Positions 35,667-49,360 are shown, numbered from the stretch's first letter. The stretch is DNA of 64,000 nt from Corylus avellana (GCF_901000735.1 NC_081543.1:37692590-37756589), one strand, 5' to 3'. Notes: generated by a model not told the origin, from the letters alone. Translations and numbers: made by a program.

Positions 35667-37080
35667 TGACAAAAATCTCTCAGGAACTACATCGAACTGG
35701 CTTAATGTAGACAGCTTTTGTATATTTTCAACTCGGTTTCCATCCCGACAGTATTGTTTCTTCCTTCTTTTTCCACTTTTTTTTTTTTTTTTTTTTTTTT
35801 GTAGAAAAATAAATCATAGGGACAGAACTAAGATTTCTCATCTAAAAGGACCAAAGTTTGAACGAGGGGTCACACCTATTTTTTATAGGGGCCAGGACTG
35901 GTTTTTAAGCCTATATATATATATACAATTTTATAATAAATATTTTTAAGAAAAATTGAAAATTAGGGAGGCCATGGCTCCCCCTGGTTTTGTTAATAGT
36001 AGCATCATTGATTATTAGGACTTAGTCCTACATCAATCAATGTGCGGGAGAAGAGTGTGCTCTTAAACACTGTTAAGTCTTCTTTCGGTCAGCAATTGCC
36101 TGAATTGAATATCTTAGTGGGTCTCTCTTTTGAGCATTTCTCTCATATTCGGTTCCGACAATATCGTTCCTCCTTTTTTCTCACTCCCCAAGTATTATGT
36201 AGAAACAAAAATTATAAAAAAAACAAAAAAAATGTAACATAAATCTTCTATAGTATACATTTGGTGACCGAAGTGGTTTTTATTTTAAAAAATTCTTCAA
36301 AAGTACCATTGAATGTGTCATACAATTTGAAATGGGGTTGGCTAATGTATTGTCAAATCCAATGTAAAAATATGTCCAATAAACATTTGTTTAACCCGAA
36401 AAACAACTCATTTTGGCCCGTAAAAAAAAGTGTTGGCCTAATATAAAGAGTTTACGATTAACCGATTGACATGTAACCAACTTATTTGAAATAGTTAAAA
36501 ATTATTACCATTGGTATGAAGTTAGTTAATTAACCGACTTAACCTATTGAGTGGTTTGGTGGGCAACAATGCCCTTATTGTTACCGATTTAACCAATACC
36601 CAACCCTACCTATCATTTGTTGCTCCATGAGACTTTTTAACCCCAAATTCTAATGGGAACAAAAACTATGAAAATTCAGAAAATTAAGTAAAGTTTTTCC
36701 TTATAAAATAAAAATAATTTTGAGTTTTATTTTTTTGAGAATTTTATATTTTAAACCGTTCATATTTTTATTTTATTTTTTTTGAAAAAAAATATACATT
36801 ATCAAGACTTCAAGAGTGCACATCAATCTTTCCCCTCTAGGATCTAGTAGTCTTCTGGAGGCTTCTAAAACCAAAAATAAAAACACAACTCGAAAAACAT
36901 AACTGGACGACAATTAACCTTTCCTCTTTCCCTGGGGAATAAAAACTCAAACCAATACAAACGAAACGGCACCGTGTTAAAAGAGTTACTGAGGGGCAAA
37001 TTGGTCACCAAATAAATTCCACCGGGAAATCCCACAAGATTTTCCAATCTCACAGTTTTCTTCCTCCCCAAGCACTAACT
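35667..37080. other. Intergenic spacer with repeat debris
   Basis: Poly-T at 35779-35800. Sequence at 35810-35990 ('gaacgaggggtcacacc', 'gggaggccatggctccccc') looks like interspersed repeat. 36380-36600 has 'aaccgatt', 'ttggcccg' phrases shared with 60481-61071. A purine-rich and AT-rich stretch precedes the GrpE promoter. No gene seen. Confidence 0.4.
36964..36978 (+). promoter_or_regulatory. CG-rich near-palindrome upstream of GrpE
   Basis: AAACGGCACCGTGTT lies about 240 bp before the ATG. It belongs to the recurring ACGNCG..CGT group seen upstream of four genes here. Confidence 0.3.
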
Positions 37081-37213
37081 GTTGTCTATTTTCTGTTCAA
37101 CTTTCTGTCTTTCCCTAACAACAAAACCCCCCCAGCAGTCTCTCATCTCTCTCGCTAGAAACCCGTCTTCATTTCCGATTTTGGCCCTTACTCTGACTCA
37201 TCGTCTCGCAGCC

Positions 37214-40200
37214 ATGTTGGTCTCTAGGGTTTTGTCGCGAGTGCCAAGGCGCGTCGTTCCGCGGAGTTCCCTGCTCCTCCTCTCGGTTCCCCAACAGCAA
37301 AATTTGCCGATCCTCTCCAACCAGTTCCACTCGCTTGTTCGTGAATCCCCGAACGTGGTACGCATCGAAACGACCGTGGTTTTTGTGGTTAATTGTGACT
37401 AGGGTTTTGCTAGGGTTTTAGGGATTTCTGTAAATCAAGCCAATATGAAAGCTCTTTTGGATTCAGAACTGATTTTCCTGTTCTCTGAAGTCGTTTTCAA
37501 TGGTATTTGTTGTTGTTTTAGCTTTCTGAGTTTTTACTTATCCCCAAAAACAAAAATTGAGATTTGGGGTTTTATGTGTGGTGTAGATCAAAGTCTTAAG
37601 CAATTGGAAGTTAAAGTTTTAAGCTTTTACAGGTTCTTGGTGTTTGGGCTTTTGGGTTTTGTTTAGGTTTTATATTGCTTCAAAGTTTTCGTTTTGGTAC
37701 AAGGAAGTCCACTGGTCTGAGTTTTAATGGTAGCTTTTTTTAGTAGTAGTTAGATTTAAATTAAGGTTTTGTGGGTTTTCGTATTAAAAAGGTTCGTACT
37801 TTTTTGGATCATTTCAAAAGTGCCTATGTTTTCTCAAGTTTGAGCATTTACAGATGCTCGGGTTTAAATTTTGGTAAGTTGACGTTTTGTTTCTTTATGT
37901 TATGAAAATGCTTAGGATTTTGAATTTTCCAATTTCCCAACCTTCTGTTGGTTTGAATGGCTAAAAGTGCGTTCACAACCTCTCATTGAGTTGGAAACAC
38001 TTGATCGTGTTCTGCATAGTGTTTGAAACAGTTCGTTTTGCTCATGGTAGCAATATGTTTCGAGCTTATGGTCGAGGAATTTGTAAAAGCTATATATATA
38101 TATTTTTCTAAAATTGGTTGAGTGTCAGATCAATTTGTGATGTAATAGAAATAATAATTCTTTATGTGAATTAATACATCTATTGCATCTATATTTACCT
38201 CAGAATAACGTGGTCATCAGGAGTTATTTGTTGAGGGTCTCATTGCATGTCTTTATTGATTTTAATTTTTTATGGGAGGAATCTATCATGTTCGGTTTAA
38301 TATGCTTATATTCAACACTTTTTCTTTTTCTTTTTTCATATTTCTGAACATTTGAAGGCATTTCAACAACCTTTCAGGCTAGTGCTTTGCACTTTATTTC
38401 TATTATGGGTAATTTGGTTGAATTTTTCTGTATTTTATAATTATCTCTACTTTTTTCTGTAATTTTAGATTATTCGCACATTGTTTGTTTGCCATGTCAA
38501 TGGCATTCTCATTGAATCACGTGTCTGCTTTTTATGTTCCAGTTGGTTCCAAGTCAGGTGTCTTTCTTACATCATTCAGCACCCCACTCTTCCATCTTCC
38601 AAAGATTTGGAGTTTCTTCATCTGCCTCCCCTGAGCCTACTGACAAGGATCAAGGGAATACTGTAGAGAATAATGGTGCTTCTACAAACGCAGAGCCCAC
38701 AAATATGAGTGGAGATGCTAACCTTTCCAATCAAGCTAAAGATTCAGGTTCTGGACAGAGCAAAGCTGCTGATCAGATGAACGAATCAGGTCCTATTTCG
38801 GAATCCCAGTCTACTATGTCTGAGTCTGTCAAAAGGAGGAGAAAAGGTACTAAACGAATTGCATTTTCTGATTCAGATTCGGAGAGCGAGGGTGAGCTTT
38901 CCATGGATGATTTGGCTAAACTAGTGGTAGAGAAGGAAGAACTTCTGAAATTGAAGCACAAAGAGATTGAGAAGTTGCAAGATAAGGTTGTCCGTAGCTA
39001 TGCAGAGCTCGAGAATGTTGTGGACAGGACGAGACGCGATGCAGAGAACTCAAAAAAATTCGCCATACAGGTCTCCATTTAATTTTTATTTATTCTCCCT
39101 CTTTTTCTCCTCATATTTGCCATTTATTTTCTCATTATGTTCAGGTTCGATATATAATTTTTTTTTTTCTTCTATTTTCTTTGATAGTTTAACACTGACA
39201 TGCTTGGGGATAATGTGGCAGAATTTTGCGAAGAGTTTACTGGATGTTGCAGACAACTTAGGAAGAGCTTCTTCAGTTGTCAAAGAAAGCTTTGCGAAAA
39301 TTGATACATCTAAAGACTCTTCTGGAGCAGTACCACTGTTAAAAACACTTTTGGAAGGTGTTGAAATGACTGAGAAACAACTTGTGGATGTAAGATTTCT
39401 TTAGGTGTTGCCAAGATTCACACTTGGCCATACAGCTCCTGATTGCATGTGAATTTGTAGTTTTCATGTACTTCAATCTTATGTTAAATACCGTACGTCA
39501 CAAATTTGAGAAATAAAAAGCATTACAATCTGGTTTTTATTTTTTCTAATGCTTAAATGTTCATGCAAATATGCTTTTGCAGCAACAAATTGAATTTTGA
39601 GATCATAGGTATTAGTTGTGCTTGGAAAACTGGTATTATTTGATGTAGCAAGATATATTAGAAGTTAACTCTATTGCATGAGGCTTATGAATGCTTTTGC
39701 TTTCAGGTGTTTAGGAAATTTGGAGTCGAAAAATTTGATCCAACAAATGAGCCGTTTGATCCACATAGACATAATGCAGTCTTCAAAATACCAGATAATT
39801 CCAAGCCTGCAGACACTGTTGCTGTTGTTCTTAAGGTACCAATTTCAGCAATCCAATTGTTCTTCATGTATTCTTTGCAGGATGAGGAGTTATTGTACTA
39901 ACTTATAACTGATAGCAATTATTTTAATCTTGGATGCATTGATGAGGTTTAAGTTTTTTGAGGGGCATTTGGACATTTTAAAAATGAACTTTTTTATTTC
40001 ATCTTGATCCACATGCAATTAAGATATCGTTTCTGTTAGGAGTTGGACTTTGGACTAAAATTCGTCCAATTGGCGATTGATCTTATAACCGATAATCGTG
40101 GATGCATATACATGTTGAGGTTTAAATTCTTTGGGGGGCATTTGAACATTTTTCCCATCATTTTGATCTATATGCAGTTCATTTGACCAATTTACACGTA

Positions 40201-40424
40201 TAAAATTGGCTGTGATGTTGATAGCCAGTTGATCCATTTTTATTGTTCACATTGTTGCCTATTCCTTCAAACATTGTTGTAGTTTAATAGCCTCCCAGTT
40301 TAAGTGCCTAATTAAAAGCTTTATCGTGTTTGTATTGCAGTCGGGATACGTGCTTTATGATAGAGTTATTCGGCCGGCAGAAGTGGGTGTAACAGAGTCT
40401 CCACCAGATACGGCTGAGGATTAG
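37214..40424 (+). CDS. MGE1: Mitochondrial GrpE nucleotide exchange factor (Mge1 type)
   Basis: Five exons, 37214-37357, 38543-39070, 39222-39389, 39707-39835 and 40341-40424, total 350 residues. The N-terminus is Arg/Ser/Leu-rich with no acids (MLVSRVLSRVPRRVVPRSSL), as expected for a mitochondrial presequence. A long Ser/Asn/Glu-rich linker follows (about 75-150), with a basic patch KRRRKGTKR and an acidic SDSDSESEGE run. Next come the GrpE coiled-coil (EELLKLKHKEIEKLQDKVVR, then AELENVVDRTRRD) and the globular part with LLDVADNLGRA, FRKFGVEKFDP, HNAVFKIPD and a final GYVLYDRVIRPA. The protein releases ADP from mitochondrial Hsp70 during import and folding. The linker is longer than in bacterial GrpE (about 200 residues in total). 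Exon phases are all 0. Confidence 0.95.
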
Positions 40425-41380
40425 TGCAGTTGACAAGGGCTCTCAAGCTTGAAGAGAATGACTCGGTGGAGTTTTTACCGCGTATCGTCTAAAAATTTTG
40501 ACGCATGTTTGAGTGAAGGATTAAGTATAATGTTATCTCTTTTTCTTTTTTCACTAAATTAAACGACTCAATAAATTTTATTTTATTTTATTTTGAAGCC
40601 TTTTTACATGGACGTCTCAATATTTTGGCATTTATTATATTGAAATTGAAGTATCACTTTTCTTTTCCTTTTTATTTTTTATTTTTAAAGGAAAATATAT
40701 TTATCCCCCAAAACTGACCTTACTTTTGCTAAAAAGACATCAATCAATTAATATTTCATTCCTTTAAACCACCCTTTTGCTGCAAAAGGGTACTTCGTTA
40801 GCTGTTGGCATTAAAATTGGGCTGATAATATGAAGGACAAATAACTTAAATGTTGTTTATTATTATTATTATTATATATAAATATGAACAGAGTTACAAT
40901 CTAAACTAGGTTGAAGAAGAAGTTCTAATTTCAATCATGCTTTTTTAAACAAATTTATTCCGATTTTTATGCCTAAAGGGAGACTGGGAATTATTTTATA
41001 AATTAAGTTGGAAGAATTTTTTCTAAAACCAGCTTGAAATGGAGGAAATCTTTGTCCTATAAATACATATATAGTTGGAAAATAGGAAGCAAATTTGTTT
41101 TGCTAGCCTATGTCAATCTATTGTTTTTTACTGTCTTTATTCAATGAAAATTAATCTTCCTGACATTCTCAACAGGAGTAAATGATAAATTGAATCTTTG
41201 CAGAAGTCTAGACACCTAAATTAAATTCTCTAATGAAGTATGCATTCGATTTGAAGTTATTTTTGAAACCTATAACTTATGATGTAATCATGGGAATTAA
41301 TTTTATATATATATTTTCTATAAATAATAAATAATAATAAAGGAAAGGTAAGGACCAACCGAGGAAGCATAGAATTTGGA
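40425..41380. other. Intergenic spacer
   Basis: 3' end of GrpE (poly-A signal AATAAA at 40570) followed by AT-rich spacer with an (ATT)n run near 40857-40874. No gene. Confidence 0.5.
40570..40575 (+). terminator. Polyadenylation signal of GrpE
   Basis: AATAAA about 145 nt after the GrpE stop, in T-rich surroundings. Confidence 0.45.
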
Positions 41381-41385
41381 TATTT

Positions 41386-41558
41386 GGCGACGTGGCGACC
41401 AAGAAATTTGTGGAAGCCATCGAGAGGACGCGAGCCGAGAGTCGTGGGAATATTTATGGATGACCAAGAAATTTCCCGCAACTTCCGAATCATCGAAGGA
41501 ATTAAGGAACGCATCCGATTACGTCATTGAGTTGAGTCGGCTAAATTCTTCTATATAA
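41386..41558 (+). promoter_or_regulatory. Polyubiquitin promoter with TATA box
   Basis: TATATAA at 41552-41558 precedes a pyrimidine-rich start region about 25-35 bp on. Upstream lie GACGTGGC (ABRE/G-box-like, near 41389) and interleaved GAA/TTC blocks (GAAATTTC at 41468, TTCCGAA at 41483) that could be heat-shock element halves. The leader to the ATG is about 75 nt and shows no clear intron, unlike many plant polyubiquitin genes. Confidence 0.55.
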
Positions 41559-41646
41559 CGACGCCTTCTCCCCTACTCTCCATTCATCCGTAAATCTTTC
41601 CCATTGATTTCATCTCTTTTCACAACTTAGCCAAAGTTTAAGCTAG

Positions 41647-42579
<933 letters not shown>

Positions 42580-42663
42580 TTGATTTTCCTTTCCCTTCTG
42601 CTTTTGTGGGTGCTGCTGATTAAGCCTGCCTTGGCTTTTAGCATAGTAGTTAATGAATAAGTG

Positions 42664-42669
42664 AATAAA
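42664..42669 (+). terminator. Polyadenylation signal of polyubiquitin
   Basis: AATAAA 85 nt past the stop, following a T/G-rich 3' untranslated region. Confidence 0.5.
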
Positions 42670-43010
42670 AACGTTTCAATGTAATTACTATTTCTCTTCT
42701 CTGAATCGAATTATGCTAGCTTGTTAAAATTTCTGGCTTTTGTTTTCTTTCAAGTAAAAGCATTAGAAAAGAAATTACTCTAAACAAAAGATACGAAAAA
42801 CCATTAGATTTACAGCCATAGCGGCAACAGAAAAAACACGGGTTATATTAGCTAGAGAGGAGACAAAACATATACAGGCACTAAAATGATGAAACCAGCC
42901 TACAACTTAATTACAAGATTCTACGACATGCAATGTCCACAAGGTCGCCAAATGCTCTGACTTCATCTTATTGCAGGAGCAATTTCTTTTTTTTTATTTA
43001 TTTTTTCAAG

Positions 43011-45968
43011 TCAGTTCGTCTTCAGAAAGAAATCAACATCAATGTTGCCACTCTTCATCTGACTCTCTGTGTTCTCTCCTACAGAATCAAGGTTGTCATT
43101 GTGGCCTTTCAAGCACAAACCCAAATCCAAATAACTTACATTTGAATCCTGCAAGCCAAATTCATTCTTGTCAGATTCGAGCATAAGACAAACTTATTTA
43201 ATTTGTCATGAGTTATCTTTCAAGAATTTTCCATTAAAATTTGCAAAATGTTTCCCAAATCATCCTACTTGCTAGAAAGAAGGTGAGGAATAAGAAGAAT
43301 TTCCACCTTCATGATACTAGAGCTGAAACTAATACATCTGCACACTTGCTTCTATATGTGAACCAAAAATCATACACTAAAAACATTTTACTCTTATGAC
43401 TCCAAAACAATCAGTGGGGATGTTAGCATATAGGATGCTAAAGACTCCAAAACAATCTTCTCATAGAAAAAGCTCAAACAACTTGACCAAGGCATAAAGA
43501 CTTATAGTGGTAATATCTATACAAAGGAGTCCCCAGAAAGGAAATTGACATGTTGTGGGATGATGAGTCCTGGTTATGGGCATGACAGACCAATACATCT
43601 TCAAACATCTAGCAGTTCACTAACATGTTGATATTAACTTCAGTGATGATGCATAATAAAATCTATGGCCAGTTACAAGGAGTAATGTCACAACAAGGAT
43701 ATTGAACCCAATTTTATCCCTACAATGTGGAATGACTACTGGAAATCCATTTAATCACTCAAGACTACAATTCCACATATTTGTCAGCAGAAATTGCTAG
43801 ATGAGTGACCTCAGCTTCAGAAAACAGCATCGATTATCCCTCATATTAATTCATCGGCATATTGGTCTGTTCTGGGGACAATAGATATTTGAAAAAATAT
43901 TTACGATATCTTAAAGTACTTTTCCATATTTCGACTACCAATAAAATGCATTTTAAATCAACTTCATGAAGCATGGTCTCTACAGGCGTCAAGGGCGAAA
44001 CACCAATGCATCATTAGTCGCACTAATGCACTAATTACAATGCAATTACATCAGCACAGCCTCAAACGAGACTTTATAATATCTTCAAACCAACCTAGAG
44101 ACACTATGTACTTGGGTTGTTTCTCAACTATTTGTATAGCCGTATTGGATCCTACATATCTCTAATCTACACAGCCAAAATTGTAAAACCACCACCCTGA
44201 AAATTATCCCGCAGTCCCTAACATTGCTGTATCAAGAATGATGGCCATAAAAGTTTACTCAATAAATTTATCTCATTTGTCTAACAGTAATCAAAAACTT
44301 GAAGTTGTTAGTTCATAAGTATGCTGCAAACTTTCATGGGCCCCTATTTAAGGGCTTGACCTTACATTTATGAATGTGGTACACTTTTTCTAAATCCAGT
44401 TCATAATAGCAAGAGTTTTTGTTAACTATGATCTACCAAAGATCGTGAAATATGTTTCTGCCTGCATAAAATCCTAGGAACACAAAGAAATCATATTATT
44501 ATTATGTAATTCGTAGCATGTATTATAATCTAAACTAAATGGTCCATATTTCTTGCTCTGTTATAATATCATATAAATACATCGGCACGAAGAAATCCTG
44601 ATATCAAACATGCTATGTGATTGTGTTAGGATCTTACATTTCTAACCTATTACCAATTCAACATAGCTCAATACGTTGAGAGTCGTGACAATTCAAATAA
44701 AAAATGAATATGGTTTTCTCATTTTGTTCGCTTTTCACTAATATATGTACAAACAAACATAGCATAATAAAATTGTCAAAAAAGCATAAGCAGATGAACT
44801 CTCGATGTAGCAAATCCAAGGGCCAAACCATGCTCCATTATCATTTCATTATACTTAATTAGCTTTGATAGAAAATTACTTCCAACTTCCAAAGATGAAT
44901 CCTTGAATATGAGAACATCTACATATATTCCAGCCTGACTAAAAGCAAAGGAAAGAACAATGGGCTCTAATAAAAAACAAAGGGAGAATAACAAAATTCT
45001 CGAATAGAAAGAACACGAGAATTTAGAGTGAGTCAGAACCTAAGTCAGACCTAACAACATCACCTGAGTTCCTTTCTTCAAATCTTCATCCATGTCCGGC
45101 TTCATAGATTGGTTGGTCTGACTCATGTTAGCATCATCTTCGGACTTTTTGATGCCCGCCTTGCTCTGTTCTTCTAGCACAGCAATCTGCACAATTACCA
45201 GTGATTAACTCTTGCTCATAATTCAAAAAAAAAAAAAAAATCAAATCAAATCAAAATTTCTTTTCTAGTGTAAGAATTCGCAATTGAATGATGCGGTTGA
45301 TAGAAGTTATTACCTAAAGAAATCAGTCAGGGATGAGTTTCATGGAAACCATAGCATTAGTCGAAATTTCTTACACTTTTTGTAAGAACCCTCAAGACCA
45401 AGTTTGATTCAATTTTACAGAACACACAAATTGAAGAATCTACTAAAAGATTGAAACTTTATAGCCAAAAACAAAAAACCCATATGTAAATTCATCTCTA
45501 TAACTCAAAACCAAGTAAAAAACATCAGCCTAGAACAGAACATCAGCTCAAATACTATGTCGTACAACATGTCCAAAACCAAAACCCTTGAAAGTGGCAA
45601 CCACAACACAAACCAGGTCAAACCAAAATAAAAACCACAACTTAATTCCCAGAAACCCTATATATTCCCAAACAGTACATGCATACAGTATATGTACTTA
45701 CAGGAGTGTAGCGGAACTTGCGTCTCGGCGGCTCTTCGGCGGAGCCAGCCGAGCCGGAATCGGCGACTGTGCTGGAAGAGATGGGGGTCCACCGGCAGAG
45801 GACGAGGCGAGAGCTATTGCCGCCGTTGGATTGGGGATGGGAGCTGTGGTAGGATTGCGGCACGTGGACCCACCTCTTCTTCCACTTCCTCACTGGGCCA
45901 CTGAACACTGCGGCGGCTGGGCCGTACCGGGAAGATGCCCGGCCCAGCCTCGACCCGACTCCCTCCAT
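43011..45968 (-). CDS. Uncharacterised plant-specific protein (KWKKRWVHV motif)
   Basis: Three minus-strand exons, 45702-45968, 45064-45186 and 43011-43148, all phase 0, give 175 residues. The first exon is the conserved part: GSRLGRASSRYGP, then PVRKWKKRWVHVPQS, then LVLCRWTPI and EEPPRRKFRYTPV. It is basic and Arg/Trp-rich. The second exon (IAVLEEQSKAGIKKSEDDAN) reads like a short helix. The third encodes an acidic end with LDLGLCLKGH, loosely like an LxLxL repression motif. I recognise the first exon as a conserved plant family of unknown function; a nuclear role is only inferred from the basic patches. Intron 2 is about 1.9 kb. The gene converges on polyubiquitin, with about 430 bp between the stop codons. 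Confidence 0.8.
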
Positions 45969-46134
45969 CGTCGGACCCCCCCGGACAGTCTGGCGCTCCG
46001 GCGGTGTGTGTAGGGGTTTGTGTTTGTGGTCGTAAACAGTGTGCAGTACTAGAAGTCACTGCGACGCCGACAATAGTACAGTTAAATGGAGCGCAAGATT
46101 AAAAATAAAAAAAAAAAGTAAAATAGAGAAAATT

Positions 46135-46150
46135 AAAACGACGCCGTTGC
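46135..46150 (-). promoter_or_regulatory. CG-rich near-palindrome upstream of the 45968 start
   Basis: AAAACGACGCCGTTGC, about 170 bp upstream of the minus-strand ATG. See the recurring motif finding. Confidence 0.35.
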
Positions 46151-46316
46151 AACCGTCACTTTTTAACCTAAGGGCACATTGCAAATTTGCAACCCATGCT
46201 AAATTAAATTAGTATGATATATTAATAAAATTGGTAGTCTGGGAAGATAATAATGAATGATCACATTATCCTATAATTGCTATTAAATTGGATTAATTCC
46301 ACTTAAAATCTAAAAC

Positions 46317-46424
46317 TTTTTTTTTTTTTTTACATGTCCACATAAGAGGGGGAAGAAGATTCAAACTAGTGACCTCCGCTTTATTAGGTGGCGTAATTCT
46401 AGCCGATTGAGCTAACTCTTGAGG
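46317..46424 (-). mobile_element. tRNA-derived SINE, copy 3
   Basis: On the minus strand: a good box A (TTAGCTCAATCGG), a degenerate box B (AGTTTGAATCT), then 'cttatgtggacatgt' and a 16-nt poly-A. Confidence 0.65.
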
Positions 46425-47700
46425 ACAAAATCTACAACTATAATTGAAATAAGTCAAAATGAAATCTGATTGATGAGGGATCAAAGTATAAATTGGGATC
46501 TTAAAAATAAATAAATAAATAAATTTATATGGGACTCAGAAGCCCATAACAAAAAATAACCTTTTGGGTCGACATGAGGCCCAGCCGTCAGAAGCCCATA
46601 ACAGAGACCTAATGCAAAAGGTTTTTTCAATTTTTTTTTTTTTTTCTAAGCAAATTGAAAAAAAAAAAAAAAATGTTACACAGAATAAAAATGCAAAAGG
46701 TTTATTTAAACAAGCCCGAGTGTTGTTTATAGTACCATAGCTTTTATTTTCTTACAAATTTACGTGGCAATACAATTCCATGACACTTATAATGTTAACT
46801 ACTAAAATAATGAATTGTTATGTGATACTCATTTTCATAAAATATAAATTGACAAGTGAATTTATTAAAAAAAAAATTATAATATCCCAAACGTTCACAA
46901 TAAATCTAATATGGGTTGTCATTGGAATCAATTGGCCCATTCTATTATTATTATTATTTTTTTTTTACCTATTGATCTCCGCTTTATGAAGTGTCATCTA
47001 CAATTGATTGAACTACCCCTTAAAGATCATTCTATTTATTCTGCCACGTAAGTGATGGTGTTAATTCTTGAGACACAAGTGAGGCAGACAAAAACAAAAA
47101 TTATGGCCTACAACTTTTTTTAAGGAAAGCTATCATGATGGCTCCTAAAAAAAAAAAAAAAGTATCAAATAAAAGATCATTTTGCTTGAGCTCTTATCTT
47201 GAAACCTATGAAGTGACAAAAACTTTATATAATTACATGATTTCAGCTTTTTAAGCTTTGCCAAAGCACACAAAAAACAAATTTATAGCCTGCTTTTCTG
47301 TGAAAATACCTTTTATTGGCACTTTTAATGCATGTTTTTGGTACCCATATAGTACACGTAGTGTTTACCAGGGCAAAATTAGTCAATTAACATTTTTCTT
47401 TTTAGGCAATATATATATAAGAGCAAAGACAACTTTAGGAAGTGCTTGAGATTTTGCCTTTTGGAGCTTTTTGCTATGGCTTCTTTGATTGTATTTGTAG
47501 TGTATGGACTTGTTCTTGTTTTGTACCCTTTTGCTAGGGAGATTAATATACTGGAAAGATTTATTAAAGATCATAATTTAGCATATTATAAGAGATTCAT
47601 TTATCAATCCAGTCACGTTAATGTTATAATTTAAATTACTAGTAATTCAGACAAAATCCATCAAACAGGTTTTAAAGGGCCCACTTCTTATTTAGACAAA
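46425..47700. other. Gene-free spacer
   Basis: AT-rich with poly-A/T tracts (46629-46645, 46658-46672, 47148-47161) and a truncated SINE. A 62-residue frame at 47446-47634 has a hydrophobic stretch but no recognisable family and no gene context; not called. Confidence 0.4.
46957..47022 (-). mobile_element. tRNA-derived SINE, copy 4 (internally deleted)
   Basis: It retains poly-T at the left, 'gatctccgctttatgaagtg' and 'caattgattgaactacccct'. It lacks the 'acatgtccacataagg' block and box B of the other copies. Confidence 0.5.
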
Positions 47701-47718
47701 TAAATTCTATAAATAATA

Positions 47719-47886
47719 GAGTAGTGATTTTTGCAACACTAACGTGATTGAACAGTAAACACACCAGTGTTAAAATATTATTATTATTATTTTTACTGTT
47801 TAAATATTATTTTAATAATATTTTATAATATTTTAACACTGACGTGCTTACTGTTAGGCACGCCGGTGTTGCAAAAATCACTACTC
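47719..47886. mobile_element. MITE with 9-bp target-site duplication, copy 2
   Basis: A 168-bp element beginning GAGTAGTGATTTTTGCAACA and ending in its inverted complement. It is flanked by TAAATAATA on both sides (47710-47718 and 47887-47895). It shares ends, length and the AT-rich core with 5699-5867. Confidence 0.85.
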
Positions 47887-47908
47887 TAAATAATATCTCA
47901 CTTTTTTC

Positions 47909-48176
47909 TTTGTTTGGTAATGGGGATTGGGTTGGCCCAAATACTGTTCATCACCATTTCCCAAAAAAATCAACATCAAAACATTCTAACTTTTTCACTT
48001 TTAATATCAAATCATTCACTTTTTATTATTATTCAAATAAAAAAATCACTACAAAACAAAACTTTTTCACTTTTCAATACCACTTTTTTATTTTTTTTAT
48101 ACCAAACATTCTTACTTTTTTTCACATCAATCTACATCAACTACAGTGTTTAGGCCATCCCATTTGCCAAACACCT
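47909..48176 (+). mobile_element. hAT-like MITE, copy B
   Basis: Inverted ends 'tttgtttggtaatggg' and 'cccatttgccaaacacc'. The inside matches the reverse complement of 1934-2208 closely. It sits about 15 bp after the MITE at 47719-47886. Confidence 0.55.
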
Positions 48177-48590
48177 CCTAAATCTCTCAAAATTGTGATG
48201 AGGGCCATAGGAATATGGAAAGGTGTGACGGTCCACAAAGCATGTGAGGGTTTTGGAGGATTCAATGCACCCAAACAAGTCCAACACCATATCCTGTCGA
48301 GGTCACATGAAGCAAGGCCTACAAAGGTGTTCCTATTGGTCTGTTGTTTCTCGGATTTCGGACACAACATGATCCCCTGTTAAATCCATCCAGGTGGAAG
48401 TCAATCACTAGCCAATATTACCCTACTCCCAATTTAATAATACCACTCAAATAGTCAAATCCTATAACTACCTGTCAACCTATAATTTAATAAAACATAA
48501 TTATAAAAAAATAAAATAAAATAAAAGATGAATAAATAAGTTAGCCACCACCCCCATCATTTTAAACTCCATTAAGATTTATTGTTTTAT
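48177..48590. other. Spacer of unknown origin
   Basis: 48180-48380 has balanced base composition unlike its surroundings and is open on the plus strand, but no motif is recognised. It may be a captured fragment or degraded exon. Confidence 0.3.
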
Positions 48591-48593
48591 TAA

Positions 48594-49360
48594 AGGAAAA
48601 TGTATAATAAATTTCTGAGTCAACCCTTCAAAATTTTAATATCCTTAAGTTTTTTTTCTTTTTTTTTAAAATTTAGTCTCTGAATCAATTGAAATGATAA
48701 TAAAATCCTTACCATTAAAATTTTTTAATAGACATTAAAGAAATTCAAAATAGACCGTTTTACTCCATTAAAATATTAATTTTTTATTAATTTAATTTAA
48801 AAAATTAAATCTAAAAAAAAATATAAAAAATAAAAAATAAAAATTGAAGGATGGCCAAGGGTGGCGGTGCCATCCCCCCAACCCCCTATGGGGTGGTCGT
48901 AAGCCACCCCAGCAGCCACCCCTTTCCACCCATGGGGTGGCTCGCGGTCACCCCAAACCACCNNNNNNNNNNNNNNNNNNNNAACCACCCCATGGGTGGT
49001 TTGGACCGGCCCGCAGGCCACCCCAAACCCCCTGGGGTGGCCGCAAGCCACCCCAAGGGTGGGCAAACCACCCCATAGGGGTTGGGTGGTGGCCCGCTGC
49101 TACCCCTGGCCACCCTTATTTTTATTTTTATTTTTTTAGATTTAATTTTTTAAATTAAATTAATAAAAAAATAATATTTTAATGGAGTAAAATGGTGCGT
49201 ATTGAATTTTTTTAACGTCTGTTAAAAAATTTTAACGACAAGGATTTTATTGTCATTTCAATTGATCCAGGAACTAAATTTTGAAAAAAAAAAAAAAAAA
49301 AAAACTTAAGGATATTAAAATTTTGAAAGACTAACTCAGGGATATGTTATATATTTTCCC
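48594..49360. mobile_element. Foldback/MULE-like element with ~240-bp inverted arms
   Basis: Long AT-rich arms (48594-48840 and 49125-49360) are inverted copies: 'aggaaaatgtataa' mirrors 'atatattttccc', and 'caaaattttaatatccttaag' mirrors 'cttaaggatattaaaattttg'. The core is GC-rich with many GGGGTGGC/GCCACCCC modules. The 9-mer TTTTATTAA flanks both ends (48585-48593 and 49361-49369), as expected for a Mutator-like insertion. No transposase is present. The core is interrupted by a run of N. Confidence 0.85.
48963..48982. other. Assembly gap (20 N)
   Basis: Twenty N bases inside the GC-rich palindromic core of the foldback element. The true length is unknown. Any frame crossing it is meaningless. 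Confidence 1.

Noticed and set aside
47446..47634. A 62-residue frame with a hydrophobic stretch
   Set aside because: No family, no gene context and surrounding AT-rich repeat sequence; a hydrophobic peptide is easy to get from T-rich DNA.
48797..49158. Open frames through the GC-rich core at 49 kb on both strands
   Set aside because: They cross the N gap and consist of GGGGTGGC-type modules of a foldback element.
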